Below are positions 32,820-41,258 of a stretch of 64,000 bases of DNA, in pieces (positions within the stretch are counted from its first letter, which is position 1; every line of letters begins with the position of its first letter). A program made the position numbers and the translations under genes. The notes beneath the pieces were generated by a model, which saw only the letters and a list, made by a program, of their open reading frames with translations, searched no databases and was not told the DNA's origin. Source of the stretch: Promicromonospora thailandica (GTDB taxonomy: Bacteria > Actinomycetota > Actinomycetes > Actinomycetales > Cellulomonadaceae); the NCBI RefSeq assembly GCF_024171955.1, contig NZ_JAMTCS010000005.1, positions 186,001-250,000 of the forward strand, read 5' to 3'.

Positions 32820-35800
32820 TCAGTCGTCCAGCACCTGCGGCACCACCAGCTCAGCCGCCGGCGCGACCCCGCCGGACACCCCGACCCGCGCGTCCCGCAC
32901 CGACAGCACCACGCGCCGCACCCGCTCCGCCTCGGCGTCCGGGTCGAGGAACGCCGCGGCCGACCACACCTGCGCCACGACCCAGCCCAGCCGCTCCAGG
33001 CGCTCGGCGAGCTGCCGGTCACGCACGCGGATCGAGGGCTCGGCCACGTAGGCGGCGTCGTCGGTCAGCACGGCCACGAGCAGCTCACCCGGCAGGTCCG
33101 GGTGCCCCACGGCGAGCGGGATGCGGTCTCCGCCCGGCAGCCCGTAGTCGGTCTCGACCACCAGGCCGGAGCGCCACAGCCGCTCCCCCAGGTCCACGAC
33201 CAGCCGGTCGACCGACCGCGCCACGTCCACGCCGTTGCCGATCTCCACCTGGTCCGCCAGGCCCGACCGCTGCTCCGCGAAGGACAGCACGCGCGACAGC
33301 AGCTGCGGGCCGGGCCCGCGCAGGCGCTCCGGGTCCAGGTCGGACGCCGGGAAGCACGACACCACGTGCAGCCGCTTGCGCGCCGCCCCGAGCGCGCCGA
33401 GCAGCATCGCGTCGCCGCCGGCCTCGCCCAGCACGCCGAACCGGTGCAGCACGCGGCCGTGCGGCGTGCGGCCGAAGCCGAGGGTCAGCACGATCGTGTC
33501 CCGGGCCAGACCGGCCACGCCGGTCACGTCCGCGACCACCACGGGCTCGGGCCGCGAGCCGGCGAAGAAGGGCGCCAGGGCCGGGTTGGCCCGGACCTCG
33601 GCGAGCAGCCGCTCGCGGATCCGGTCGGCGTGCGCGGCCGTGACGGTGACGATGCCGAAGGTCTCCTCCGGCCGGGTCATGGCGTGCTCGATCGCGAGGT
33701 CGACCACCCGCTCGACCTCCGCCGTCGTCGACTCGACGGTGCCGGAGGCCGGGTCCGGCATGCCCGTGCCGTCCACGAGCGAGAAGTGCACCAGCGCCTC
33801 GGTGCGCGGCAACGGCGCCGGCCGCAGGATCCCCTCGTAGCCGTGCTCCGCCAGCAGGGCGGTGAGCCGCGGGTCCCGCCGCGCGGGCTCGGGCTGGAGC
33901 GTCACCCGCGGCAGCAGCCGCGCCAGGTCCCGCACCGCGGTGCCCGACGCCGACCGCGGGTCGCCCACCACCACGATCTGGCGGCCGCGGGCCAGCGCGG
34001 GCACCACCACCTCGACCGGCACGTGCTGCACGGCGTCGAGGATCACGAGGTCGGCGCTGCGCTCCGGCGGCAGCAGGTGCGGCACCATGGTCGGCGTCGA
34101 GACCCAGGTGGGCCGCAGCCGCCGCACGGTCGAGCCGTGGGCGGACACCAGGTCGCGCATCGACGTCAGGCCGCCCTCGACGAGCCGGGCGTAGAGGGCC
34201 TCGGCGTCGTCCCGCTCCTCGCGCATGGCCGCGCCGAGGTGCGCCCGCACCGCCGCCCGCACGGGTGCGGACAGCGACGCGACGTGCCGCCGGTCCAGCT
34301 CGCGGAACCGGCCGGCCAGCGCGTCGAGGCCCGCACCGTCCTGTCCGGCGAGGTCGGGCTCGGTGGCCAGGATCTGCTCGAACACCGACGACCACCACGC
34401 GAGCTCCAGCTCCGGGCCCACCAGGTCGGCCTCGACCCGGCGGCCGCCGAGGTCGTCCACGAGGTCGCCGAGCCCCGACGCGCGCAGCCGGCGCAGCAGC
34501 GCCGTCCGCTCGGGGAGCTGGGCCAGGGCGTCGCGCGTCTCCGACAGGGACGCGAACCGCTGCACCATGGCGAACAGATCGAGGTCCAGCAGGTCGCCGC
34601 CCGCGTGCGAGGACCGCAGCACCGGTTCGAGCGCCTCGAGGTCGATCCGCACCGCCTCATAGGTCTCCTCGACGCCCGCCAGGCCCTCGGGGAGCGTGGG
34701 CCAGCCGCCGCGCGGGCACTGCGCCTGCCACACCTCACGCTGGCGCTGCACCTCGACGAGGGCCGCGTGCATGTCGGGCACGCGCACGCCCGGCCGCACC
34801 ATCTCGCGCGCCCGGCGCTTGAGCCGGCGCCGGGTGAGCCAGCCCATCTCCACGCCCTGCTCCGCGCGCTGCCGGCGGGACGCCGTGGCCTGCACCATGT
34901 CGGCGGCGGTGCGCTCGAACACCATCGGCTGGAACACGTCGAGCGTGCCGCGCATGCCGCCGAGCATCGTGAGCTGCTCGCCCCACTGACGCGCTGTGGT
35001 GGCCTTGACGAGGCCCGTCACCCGGGCCACGTACTCGATCTGGTCACGCAGCTCCGGCAGCGTGTGCTCCGCGAGGCGGGTCACCCGGGCCAGGACGGCG
35101 CGGGCGTCGTCGTCGGTCAGGATGTGCGCGCCGAACCACGGGCTGGACGACGACGTGAGCGTGAACGCCCCGAGCTCGGCCGCGCGCTGCAGGTCGGCCG
35201 CGAGCTCCGCACGTCGCTGCGCGTCCAGGGCGAGCACCTGCTCCGGACCGAGCCGCACGCGGGTCGCGGGAGCCGGCCGCTCGGAGGTGAGCCGGGCCAG
35301 GGCCTGCAGGGCGTCGTACGCCGAGACGCCCCACGGCGTCCTGACCCGGTGCAGCGCCTCGATGTAACCGGCGAGCTGCGCCCGCGACCCGATGAGGGCG
35401 TCCCGCACGCGGGCCACGTCGTCGACGTCGATCCGCTCCTGCGCGGGCGCCATGGCCTCCAGCAGGCGGCGCGACGTCAGGGTGCGCCAGGTCGGCACGG
35501 GCGCGATGTCGAGCAGCAGGCCGCCGAGGCCGAGCGAGTCGAGCCGTGCGGCCAGCGCGTCGGCGGCCCGGCGGTGCCCCGGCACGTACAGCACGGACCG
35601 GCCGCTCGCGTTGGCCTCGGCGACGACGGCGGCGAGCGTGCCCGCCGCGTCGGACCCGACCGGGGCGTCGACGAACAGGTGGCTGCCGGTCGCGAGGGCG
35701 TCGACGACGTGCCGCTGGTGCGGGTCGAGGTCGCCGACGCCGCGCTCGTGCGCCGGGTCGGCGTCGCCCACCCGCGGCTCGGGCAGGTCCGCCGCGGCGA

Positions 35801-36857
35801 GGCCGCGCACCGAGGCGTCGACACCGCCCAGGGCGGAGACCACCTCGTGCCGCCCGAGGGCCGGACCGAGCTCGTCGAGGTCGTCGACCAGCACCTGGCC
35901 GGGGTGCACGAACGTACCCACGAGCACGCGCCGGTCGAGCTGGAACTCGCCGAGCACCGCCGAGCCGAGGCTGGCCACGCGGTCGAGCACGTCGGTGGGG
36001 TTGAAGCCCGCGAGCGTGAACGTCGCCTTGGCCAGCGCGGCCGGGTCGAGCAGCGCGCCGTGGGCCCGCAGGGCGCGCGCCACCACGGGGTTGATCTCGG
36101 CGGCGGTGTCGAGCGTGATGTCGTAGTCGCCCTCGCCGTCGCTGCGCGGCGTGAGCGTGACCGGTCGCAGGATGACGGGCGCGCGGACCACGCGCGGGCC
36201 GTCGTCCTGCTCGTCGGCGGGCAGCGGCCGGCCGGAGGGCATGGCGAGCGTGACGATCGGCACCGACCCGGTCAGGGCGGGCGCGTCGTCGGGGCTGTCC
36301 GCCGAGTCCTGCTCCTGCGCCCGCGACACGTTCGCCGGCCCCAGCACGCGGGTGATGGCCTCCATGTCGTCGGCGCCGCCGTCGGCGGACGCCGGGCGCT
36401 GGGTCCACGTGGCGACGCCGATCGCAAGGTAGGTGGGCGACACCCCGTACCGCTGCGCGTGCTCGGCGGAGCGGGCCGCGACGGCCCGGGCCCGACGGCG
36501 CGCGGTCGGCAGCGCGCCGGGCTCACGGACCAGGTTGGAGAGGCGCGTGGGCCGGCCCGCGAAGAGCTGGGCGACGCCCGACGGGTGCGCCGACGACAGG
36601 TCGATGACCGCCTCGCCGAGCAGCCCGACGTCGGCGAGGGAGGAGCCTCCGGCGAGGCGGACGAGCCCGGCACGCCAGCGCGCGACCGACTCGGACATGG
36701 GGTCCCGCGGAGTCTCTGGTGTGGACCCCGGGGCCTCCGACGCGGCCAGCTCGGTAGCCGGGTCCACGTTCTCGTCACGCAGCGCGGCCGAGAGCTCCTC
36801 GGTGAGGTCCACCGAGCTCTCGGGAGCGGCTGCGGTCTGGCGGCGTGCAGCGTTCAC
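32820..36857 (-). CDS. Helicase-like protein with eroded SF1 NTPase motifs and C-terminal REase-like domain
   Basis: This is 1345 residues from GTG 36857. The architecture recalls DUF4011/SF1 helicase proteins: an N-terminal all-helical region, a central NTPase-like half and a C-terminal Vsr/MTES-type endonuclease-like domain (RVRDRQLAERLERLGWVVAQVW, AVGHPDLPGELLVAVLTDDA). The expected Walker A reads VDAPVGSDAAGTLAAVV, with no GK(S/T), and the DExx box reads VILDAVQHVPVEVVV. Motif III-like GDPRSASG and a motif VI-like GALGAARKRLHVVSCF remain. ATP hydrolysis is therefore doubtful. Intact length and frame over 4 kb show selection, so it is probably a conserved pseudo-enzyme or adaptor. Confidence 0.72.
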   Translation of the reverse strand: MNAARRQTAAAPESSVDLTEELSAALRDENVDPATELAASEAPGSTPETPRDPMSESVARWRAGLVRLAGGSSLADVGLLGEAVIDLSSAHPSGVAQLFAGRPTRLSNLVREPGALPTARRRARAVAARSAEHAQRYGVSPTYLAIGVATWTQRPASADGGADDMEAITRVLGPANVSRAQEQDSADSPDDAPALTGSVPIVTLAMPSGRPLPADEQDDGPRVVRAPVILRPVTLTPRSDGEGDYDITLDTAAEINPVVARALRAHGALLDPAALAKATFTLAGFNPTDVLDRVASLGSAVLGEFQLDRRVLVGTFVHPGQVLVDDLDELGPALGRHEVVSALGGVDASVRGLAAADLPEPRVGDADPAHERGVGDLDPHQRHVVDALATGSHLFVDAPVGSDAAGTLAAVVAEANASGRSVLYVPGHRRAADALAARLDSLGLGGLLLDIAPVPTWRTLTSRRLLEAMAPAQERIDVDDVARVRDALIGSRAQLAGYIEALHRVRTPWGVSAYDALQALARLTSERPAPATRVRLGPEQVLALDAQRRAELAADLQRAAELGAFTLTSSSSPWFGAHILTDDDARAVLARVTRLAEHTLPELRDQIEYVARVTGLVKATTARQWGEQLTMLGGMRGTLDVFQPMVFERTAADMVQATASRRQRAEQGVEMGWLTRRRLKRRAREMVRPGVRVPDMHAALVEVQRQREVWQAQCPRGGWPTLPEGLAGVEETYEAVRIDLEALEPVLRSSHAGGDLLDLDLFAMVQRFASLSETRDALAQLPERTALLRRLRASGLGDLVDDLGGRRVEADLVGPELELAWWSSVFEQILATEPDLAGQDGAGLDALAGRFRELDRRHVASLSAPVRAAVRAHLGAAMREERDDAEALYARLVEGGLTSMRDLVSAHGSTVRRLRPTWVSTPTMVPHLLPPERSADLVILDAVQHVPVEVVVPALARGRQIVVVGDPRSASGTAVRDLARLLPRVTLQPEPARRDPRLTALLAEHGYEGILRPAPLPRTEALVHFSLVDGTGMPDPASGTVESTTAEVERVVDLAIEHAMTRPEETFGIVTVTAAHADRIRERLLAEVRANPALAPFFAGSRPEPVVVADVTGVAGLARDTIVLTLGFGRTPHGRVLHRFGVLGEAGGDAMLLGALGAARKRLHVVSCFPASDLDPERLRGPGPQLLSRVLSFAEQRSGLADQVEIGNGVDVARSVDRLVVDLGERLWRSGLVVETDYGLPGGDRIPLAVGHPDLPGELLVAVLTDDAAYVAEPSIRVRDRQLAERLERLGWVVAQVWSAAAFLDPDAEAERVRRVVLSVRDARVGVSGGVAPAAELVVPQVLDD

Positions 36858-37365
36858 CCCAGCAAACTAACCGCGGGGCGCGCGCAAGCTCCGGACGCCA
36901 CGCCGCGCGCCACGCCGGACCACCTGACCTGGGGCGTGCGCGGCGGAATGCAAGAGCCCCTCCGGCAGGGGGTCCGAAGGGGCTTCGCAGACGGGCCTGA
37001 GCCCGACGGGGTGATGACGATGCGCACCGCGCAGGGGGCGGGCGATGCGCACCGTCTTGTGAGAGTCTGCACCTGTTCCCGGCGGACGTCAACACCGAGT
37101 CGGACGCTCGTCCAACTCACTTTTCCGCTGCCTGGAAAACGATGTCGAAAGTCGCTCCGGAACCCCGTCGCGGAGATGTTCTTCCTCGTCTTCCCGCCGT
37201 TTTCGAGCACGGTCGTCGCCTCGTCGGCGGGCGCTGCCGGACGCCCCGAAAGCCCCCCGAGGGCACCGGGATATCACCCTCCGGACCACCGGTCCCGGCC
37301 CGCGGTTCACCCTCCTCACGAGGGTGGAAAAAAGCCTGGACGGCGTCTCCTAGACTCGAACGTTT
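36858..37365. other. 508-bp gap between divergent genes with hairpin and repeats
   Basis: No convincing protein gene is seen between the helicase-like gene (-) and the MFS gene (+). The region contains a GC-rich hairpin AGCCCCTCCGG (36955-36965) / CCGAAGGGGCT (36974-36984), and a 12-bp direct repeat CGATGCGCACCG (starting near 37019 and 37047). The part around 37100-37200 is less GC-rich (TCACTTTTCCGCTGCCTGGAAAACG) and may hold the promoter. A small RNA or a long 5' leader is possible. Confidence 0.45.
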
Positions 37366-38601
37366 GTGAGCGCACTCGTCGAGACCGTCTTTCCCCGCCG
37401 GCTGGGCCGCCCCTTCCGGTGGCTGGTCTCGGCCTCGTGGACCAGCAACATCGGCGACGGCATCGCGCTCGCCGCGGGTCCCCTCCTCGTCGCGTCGCAG
37501 ACCGACAGCGCCTTCCTCGTCGCGCTCGCCGCCATGCTCGAGCGGCTGCCGTGGCTCGTCTTCGGGCTCTGGGCGGGCGTGCTCGCCGACCGGCTCGACC
37601 GCCGCCTGGTCGTCGTCGTGGCCAACGCCGTCCGCGCGCTGGTCATCGCGCTGCTGTGCGTGTTCGTCGCCACCGGAACGGTCTCGATCGGCCTGGTGCT
37701 GGCCGCGATGTTCCTCTGGGGCACGGCCGAGGTGTTCGCGGACACCACGCAGCAGACCCTGCTGCCCATGCTCGTGGACCCGAAGGACCTCGGCACCGGC
37801 AACCAGCGCCTCCAGGCGGGGTTCCTCACGGCGAACCAGTTCGTCGGCCCGCCCGTCGGCGCGTTCCTGTTCGCCGCGGGCATGGTGTGGCCGTTCGTGG
37901 TCCAGGTGGTCAGCGTCGCGCTCGCCGTGGTCCTGGTCTCGCGGGTGCGGCTGCCCGAGGTCGCGCCCCGCCGCGAGCGGACCCACGTGCGGCAGGACAT
38001 CGCGGAGGGGCTGCGCTGGATCTGGCACCACGCGCCCGTGCGCACCCTCGCGCTCGTCATCCTCACGTTCAACATCACCTGGGCGGCGCCCGGCGCGGTA
38101 CTGGTCAAGTACGCCCTGGACCACCTGCACATGACCGAGGTCCAGTACGGGCTGCTCACCACGGCAGGCGCCGTCGGCGGGATCGTCGGCACCGTGGCCT
38201 ACGGCTGGCTGGAGCGGCACGTCCCCCTGGCCACGCTGATGCGGGTGTGCCTCACGCTCGAGGTGCTCTACCACGCGGCCTTCGCCGTGGCGACGACGGC
38301 GTGGGCGGCCATCCTCATCATGGGTGTGTTCGGCGTGTACGCCTTCGTCTGGGGCACGCTCTCCACGACCGTGCGACAGCGCGCCGTGCCGCGCGAGTTC
38401 CAGGGCCGGGTGGGGTCCATCTACATGATCTGCGTGTTCGGCGGCATCGCGCTGGGACAGCTGCTGGGCGGCGTCATCGCCGAGCACTGGGGACTCGTGG
38501 CTCCCTGGTGGTTCGCGTGCGCGGGCGCGGGCATCACGCTCGCGCTCGTCTGGCGTTCGCTCGGCAACATCGCGCACGCGGGCGCGGCGCCGCGGGAGTA
38601 G
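37366..38601 (+). CDS. MFS transporter (MFS_3/enterobactin-exporter-like)
   Basis: This is 411 residues from GTG 37366 with twelve membrane segments. Typical motifs are WTSNIGDGIALAAGPLLVASQT in TM1 and the loop motif GVLADRLDRRLVVVVANAVRA (RxDRR motif A) between TM2 and TM3. The MFS_3 family exports siderophores, macrolides or other small compounds; the substrate is not inferable. No resistance or siderophore genes are nearby. The long gap upstream (508 bp) suggests independent regulation. Confidence 0.9.
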   Translation: MSALVETVFPRRLGRPFRWLVSASWTSNIGDGIALAAGPLLVASQTDSAFLVALAAMLERLPWLVFGLWAGVLADRLDRRLVVVVANAVRALVIALLCVFVATGTVSIGLVLAAMFLWGTAEVFADTTQQTLLPMLVDPKDLGTGNQRLQAGFLTANQFVGPPVGAFLFAAGMVWPFVVQVVSVALAVVLVSRVRLPEVAPRRERTHVRQDIAEGLRWIWHHAPVRTLALVILTFNITWAAPGAVLVKYALDHLHMTEVQYGLLTTAGAVGGIVGTVAYGWLERHVPLATLMRVCLTLEVLYHAAFAVATTAWAAILIMGVFGVYAFVWGTLSTTVRQRAVPREFQGRVGSIYMICVFGGIALGQLLGGVIAEHWGLVAPWWFACAGAGITLALVWRSLGNIAHAGAAPRE

Positions 38602-38667
38602 ACCCGCGGGCCTGCGACCTGCACCCGCCACCATTTCGGTCCGTTGCGACGGGGGCGGCCCTCAGGT

Positions 38668-38723
38668 CGGTCGCTTGCCCTCAGTTCGGTCGCTCGAAGG
38701 ACCGATCTGGGGGCAACCGACCG
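38668..38723. repeat. Intergenic inverted repeat, GAGATCGGTC family, copy 3
   Basis: Arms 38668-38691 and 38700-38723 pair at 21 of 24 positions around GCTCGAAG; the core is TTGCCCTCAGTTCGGTC / GACCGATCTGGGGGCAA. It lies between the convergent MFS and HTH-membrane genes. Confidence 0.82.
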
Positions 38724-38730
38724 AATCGAG

Positions 38731-38795
38731 CGCTGCCCCCGTCGCAACCGACCGAACTGAGCGCCACCCCCGCTGCCCCCGTCGCAACCGACCGA
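38731..38795. repeat. Two 25-bp direct repeats beside the inverted repeat
   Basis: CGCTGCCCCCGTCGCAACCG plus ACCGA occurs exactly at 38731-38755 and 38771-38795. A complementary version (CCGTTGCGACGGGGGCGG) is at 38641-38658. With the inverted repeat at 38668 this makes a 150-bp cluster of alternating complementary units that could fold into alternative stems. Confidence 0.85.
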
Positions 38796-38797
38796 GC

Positions 38798-40081
38798 TCA
38801 GCGTGCCTTCACGATCGGGATGCCGCCCGTCTCGGTGTACTCCCGCACACGCTTGCTGACCGTCGACCGGCTGACGCCGACCTCCTCCGCGATCTCCTGG
38901 TAGGTGCGGCCCTTGGTGCGCAGGTCGAGCATGCGCTCCGCGTCCTCGGTGCCGAGCTGCGTGTTCCGCCGCGGCGCCCGGCGCCGCGGGATCGCCTGCC
39001 GCACGTTCTCCGTGGCCCGCGCCGCCGCCTCGGCGGGCTCCGCGGGCACGTCCTCGCCCGCACCGGCCGAGGGGTCGACGTCGGCCTCCGGCGCCCGCTC
39101 GGTCACGCCCTGGCGCGTCATGTCGAGCGCCGCGGCGCGCCGCGCACCCCGGCCCTCCGGCGCCGCCGCCTGCCCGTCGAACACCCCGCCGCCGTCGCCG
39201 GGCCGGGCGTACGCCCCCGCACCGCGCGTCATACCCGCCTCGTCCGCGACCGCGGCAGCGGCCCGCCACTCGTACTCGGGCGCGCCGACACCATCGCTTC
39301 CGACCCCGGCATCGCCGTCCTCGGCGAAGCCGGCGGGCAGGCCCAGGTACTCGTCGGTCAGGATGCCCGTCAGCCGCTGCCGGTCGGCGAGGTGCAGACG
39401 GGCCACGTCGGCCGTCCCGTCCCCCACGGCGGCCAGCGCCTCGCACCAGGCGGCCACCTGCGCGCGCATCTCGGTGGGCGGCACGGTGCGCAGCGCCACG
39501 GAGCGCGCCCGGCGTCGGCCCGCCTCCGCCTTGGCGAGCCGACGACGCGCGGCGCGCGAGCCGTCGTTGAGGCTCTGCGCCCGGAACAGGTCCTCCGTGG
39601 TGAGGAACAGCGCGTGCATCCGCGCCGACTGCCGCAGGGCCGACCACGACGTGCCGGTGGCCAGGTGCCGGTCGCCGATGAGCGCCAGGTGCCACATGAG
39701 GGCGGCCAGGAGCGGCACCACGAACCGGAAGAGCACGGCGCCCACGGGGTGGCCGATGTACGCCTCGTGCCAGGCCGCGAACACGCCGGACGCCGACGAC
39801 AGCGCCCAGGTCAGCGCCAGCAGGGTGCCACCGGGCCGGTTGTCGCGCGCGGCCTCGCGGGCCAGCAGCGCGACGGTGACCAGCGAGAGCTCGAAGACGC
39901 CCGCGGTCGCGTAGGCCGTGCCCTGGTTCATCGCCAGCACGTCGATGCCGAACTGCACCATGGCCAGGTACGCGGACCCGGTCGAGATCAGGGCGACGGA
40001 TATCGCGCCGGTCAGCACGAGGTTGCGGGAACGGCGCGTCGGGACGCTCGTGGTGGGGAACGTCCGGTCGGCGGTGGCCAC
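38798..40081 (-). CDS. Membrane-anchored protein with C-terminal HTH (DUF2637-like N-terminus)
   Basis: This is 427 residues from GTG 40081 (GAGGAGAG upstream). Residues about 18-130 form four membrane helices (NLVLTGAISVALISTGSAYLA first; HEAYIGHPVGAVLFRFVVPLLAALMWH fourth), similar to the actinobacterial DUF2637/Spd-type module. A charged coiled region (RRRLAKAEAGRRRARS) and a low-complexity linker follow. A helix-turn-helix (TYQEIAEEVGVSRSTVSKRVREYTE) lies near residues 388-412. A DNA-binding domain on a polytopic membrane protein suggests a membrane-tethered regulator or nucleoid/septum anchor. It is divergent from the L,D-transpeptidase gene. Confidence 0.72.
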   Translation of the reverse strand: MATADRTFPTTSVPTRRSRNLVLTGAISVALISTGSAYLAMVQFGIDVLAMNQGTAYATAGVFELSLVTVALLAREAARDNRPGGTLLALTWALSSASGVFAAWHEAYIGHPVGAVLFRFVVPLLAALMWHLALIGDRHLATGTSWSALRQSARMHALFLTTEDLFRAQSLNDGSRAARRRLAKAEAGRRRARSVALRTVPPTEMRAQVAAWCEALAAVGDGTADVARLHLADRQRLTGILTDEYLGLPAGFAEDGDAGVGSDGVGAPEYEWRAAAAVADEAGMTRGAGAYARPGDGGGVFDGQAAAPEGRGARRAAALDMTRQGVTERAPEADVDPSAGAGEDVPAEPAEAAARATENVRQAIPRRRAPRRNTQLGTEDAERMLDLRTKGRTYQEIAEEVGVSRSTVSKRVREYTETGGIPIVKAR

Positions 40082-40173
40082 GGCGATCTCTCCTCGGTGG
40101 GTTGCGGCAGTGGGGCAAGTCGGACGCGTACGAAGATATCGGACAGATGTGTCAGCCCGGTATCGTTCTGAGA

Positions 40174-41100
40174 ATGGCTGAGACGCTCGGTGCGCACCCG
40201 GACCCGTCGTCGGAGCAGGCCCGGCCGCGCACGTCCCGCACAGGGACGTGGGTGGCCGCGGGCGTGCTCCTCGTGGTGCTGGCCGCCCTGGCCTGGCTGG
40301 CCCTGCGGCCCGACGGCGAGGGCGTCGCCTCGGCCCCCGGGACAGCCTCGGCGACGCCCGCCGCACCCAGCCCCACGCCGACCCCCAGCCCGACCCCGGC
40401 CGCCTTCGCGCTCGCGAGCCTGCCCGCTCCCCGGATCGACACGCTCCTGCCGGGCGAGCTGCCGCAGGTCGAGGTCACCGCGCTCGACGGACTGCCGGGC
40501 TCGGTCGCGCAGCCGAAGGCCGGACGCACGCCGGCCTGGGCCCGGCCGGACGTGACCGAGCAGCCGGTGCTCGCGCTCGAGAACGCCTACTACGACGCCG
40601 AGGCCCGCTGGCTCGTGCTCGACCGCCGGCCCGGCTGGGTCCGCGTGCTCGTGCCCTACGGCCGCGGCGCGCTGCCGTCGCAGGACCCGGACCGGGTCAA
40701 CGGGACGGCGGGCTGGCTGCGCGCGGACGACGTCGTGCTGCGGGCGGAGCGGCGGTCGGTCGTGATCGACCTGTCCGACCGCACGGTGACCCTGACCCGG
40801 GCCGACGGCACGCAGGAGGACTTCCCCGCCGCCGTCGGCGCGCCCGAGACGCCCACCCCGCTCGGGCTCACCCAGGTGTTCACCGTCACGGAGGCGGTGA
40901 ACACGGGGCTGACCGTGTTCCTGTCCATGCAGAGCGAGTCGCTCGACGGGTTCTACGGCACCGACTACGCCGCCACCGCGCTCCACGCGGGGGTCGGCCA
41001 GGGCCAGGCGCTGAGCAACGGCTGCGTGCGCCTCGCGCCTGCCGACTTCGAGCGGTTCACCGACCTGGATCCCGGCGTGCCCGTCCTGGTCAGGACGTAG
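40174..41100 (+). CDS. L,D-transpeptidase (YkuD domain), membrane anchored
   Basis: This is 308 residues from ATG 40174. One membrane helix (TWVAAGVLLVVLAALAWLAL) and a Pro/Thr/Ala-rich spacer are followed by an extracytoplasmic SH3-like region and the YkuD domain, which begins SVVIDLSDRTVTLTRADG. The active site is complete: HAGVGQGQALSNGCVRLAP with His, Gly, Ser and catalytic Cys near residue 284. It cross-links peptidoglycan 3-3 or attaches molecules to it. Only 92 bp separate it from the divergent HTH-membrane gene. Confidence 0.93.
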   Translation: MAETLGAHPDPSSEQARPRTSRTGTWVAAGVLLVVLAALAWLALRPDGEGVASAPGTASATPAAPSPTPTPSPTPAAFALASLPAPRIDTLLPGELPQVEVTALDGLPGSVAQPKAGRTPAWARPDVTEQPVLALENAYYDAEARWLVLDRRPGWVRVLVPYGRGALPSQDPDRVNGTAGWLRADDVVLRAERRSVVIDLSDRTVTLTRADGTQEDFPAAVGAPETPTPLGLTQVFTVTEAVNTGLTVFLSMQSESLDGFYGTDYAATALHAGVGQGQALSNGCVRLAPADFERFTDLDPGVPVLVRT

Positions 41101-41160
41101 GGCCTGGGCCGCAGGACGCACGAGAGGCGCCGGGCGGAAGAGGGCCCGGCCCGCGGGCGC

Positions 41161-41199
41161 GTGTTGCTCTGGGTAGACAGGGTCTACCCAGAGCGACAC
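41161..41199. terminator. 18-bp hairpin with GTAGAC-AGG-GTCTAC core
   Basis: Arms 41161-41178 and 41182-41199 pair at 17 of 18 positions around loop AGG. It lies between the convergent L,D-transpeptidase and ABC ATPase genes and probably terminates both. It shares the inner GTAGACNNNGTCTAC with the hairpin at 16431. Confidence 0.72.
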
Positions 41200-41258
41200 G
41201 GCTCCGCGGGGCGGCCTTCCCGGCCGCCGTCAGACCCCCGCCGTCAGCCCCCCCGCCG

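Noticed and set aside
32445-38903. A 2152-codon open frame on the plus strand
   Set aside because: It lies antisense to the helicase-like gene and crosses the MFS gene in another frame; the protein is low-complexity His/Arg/Gly and shows no domain. It is an artefact of high GC content.
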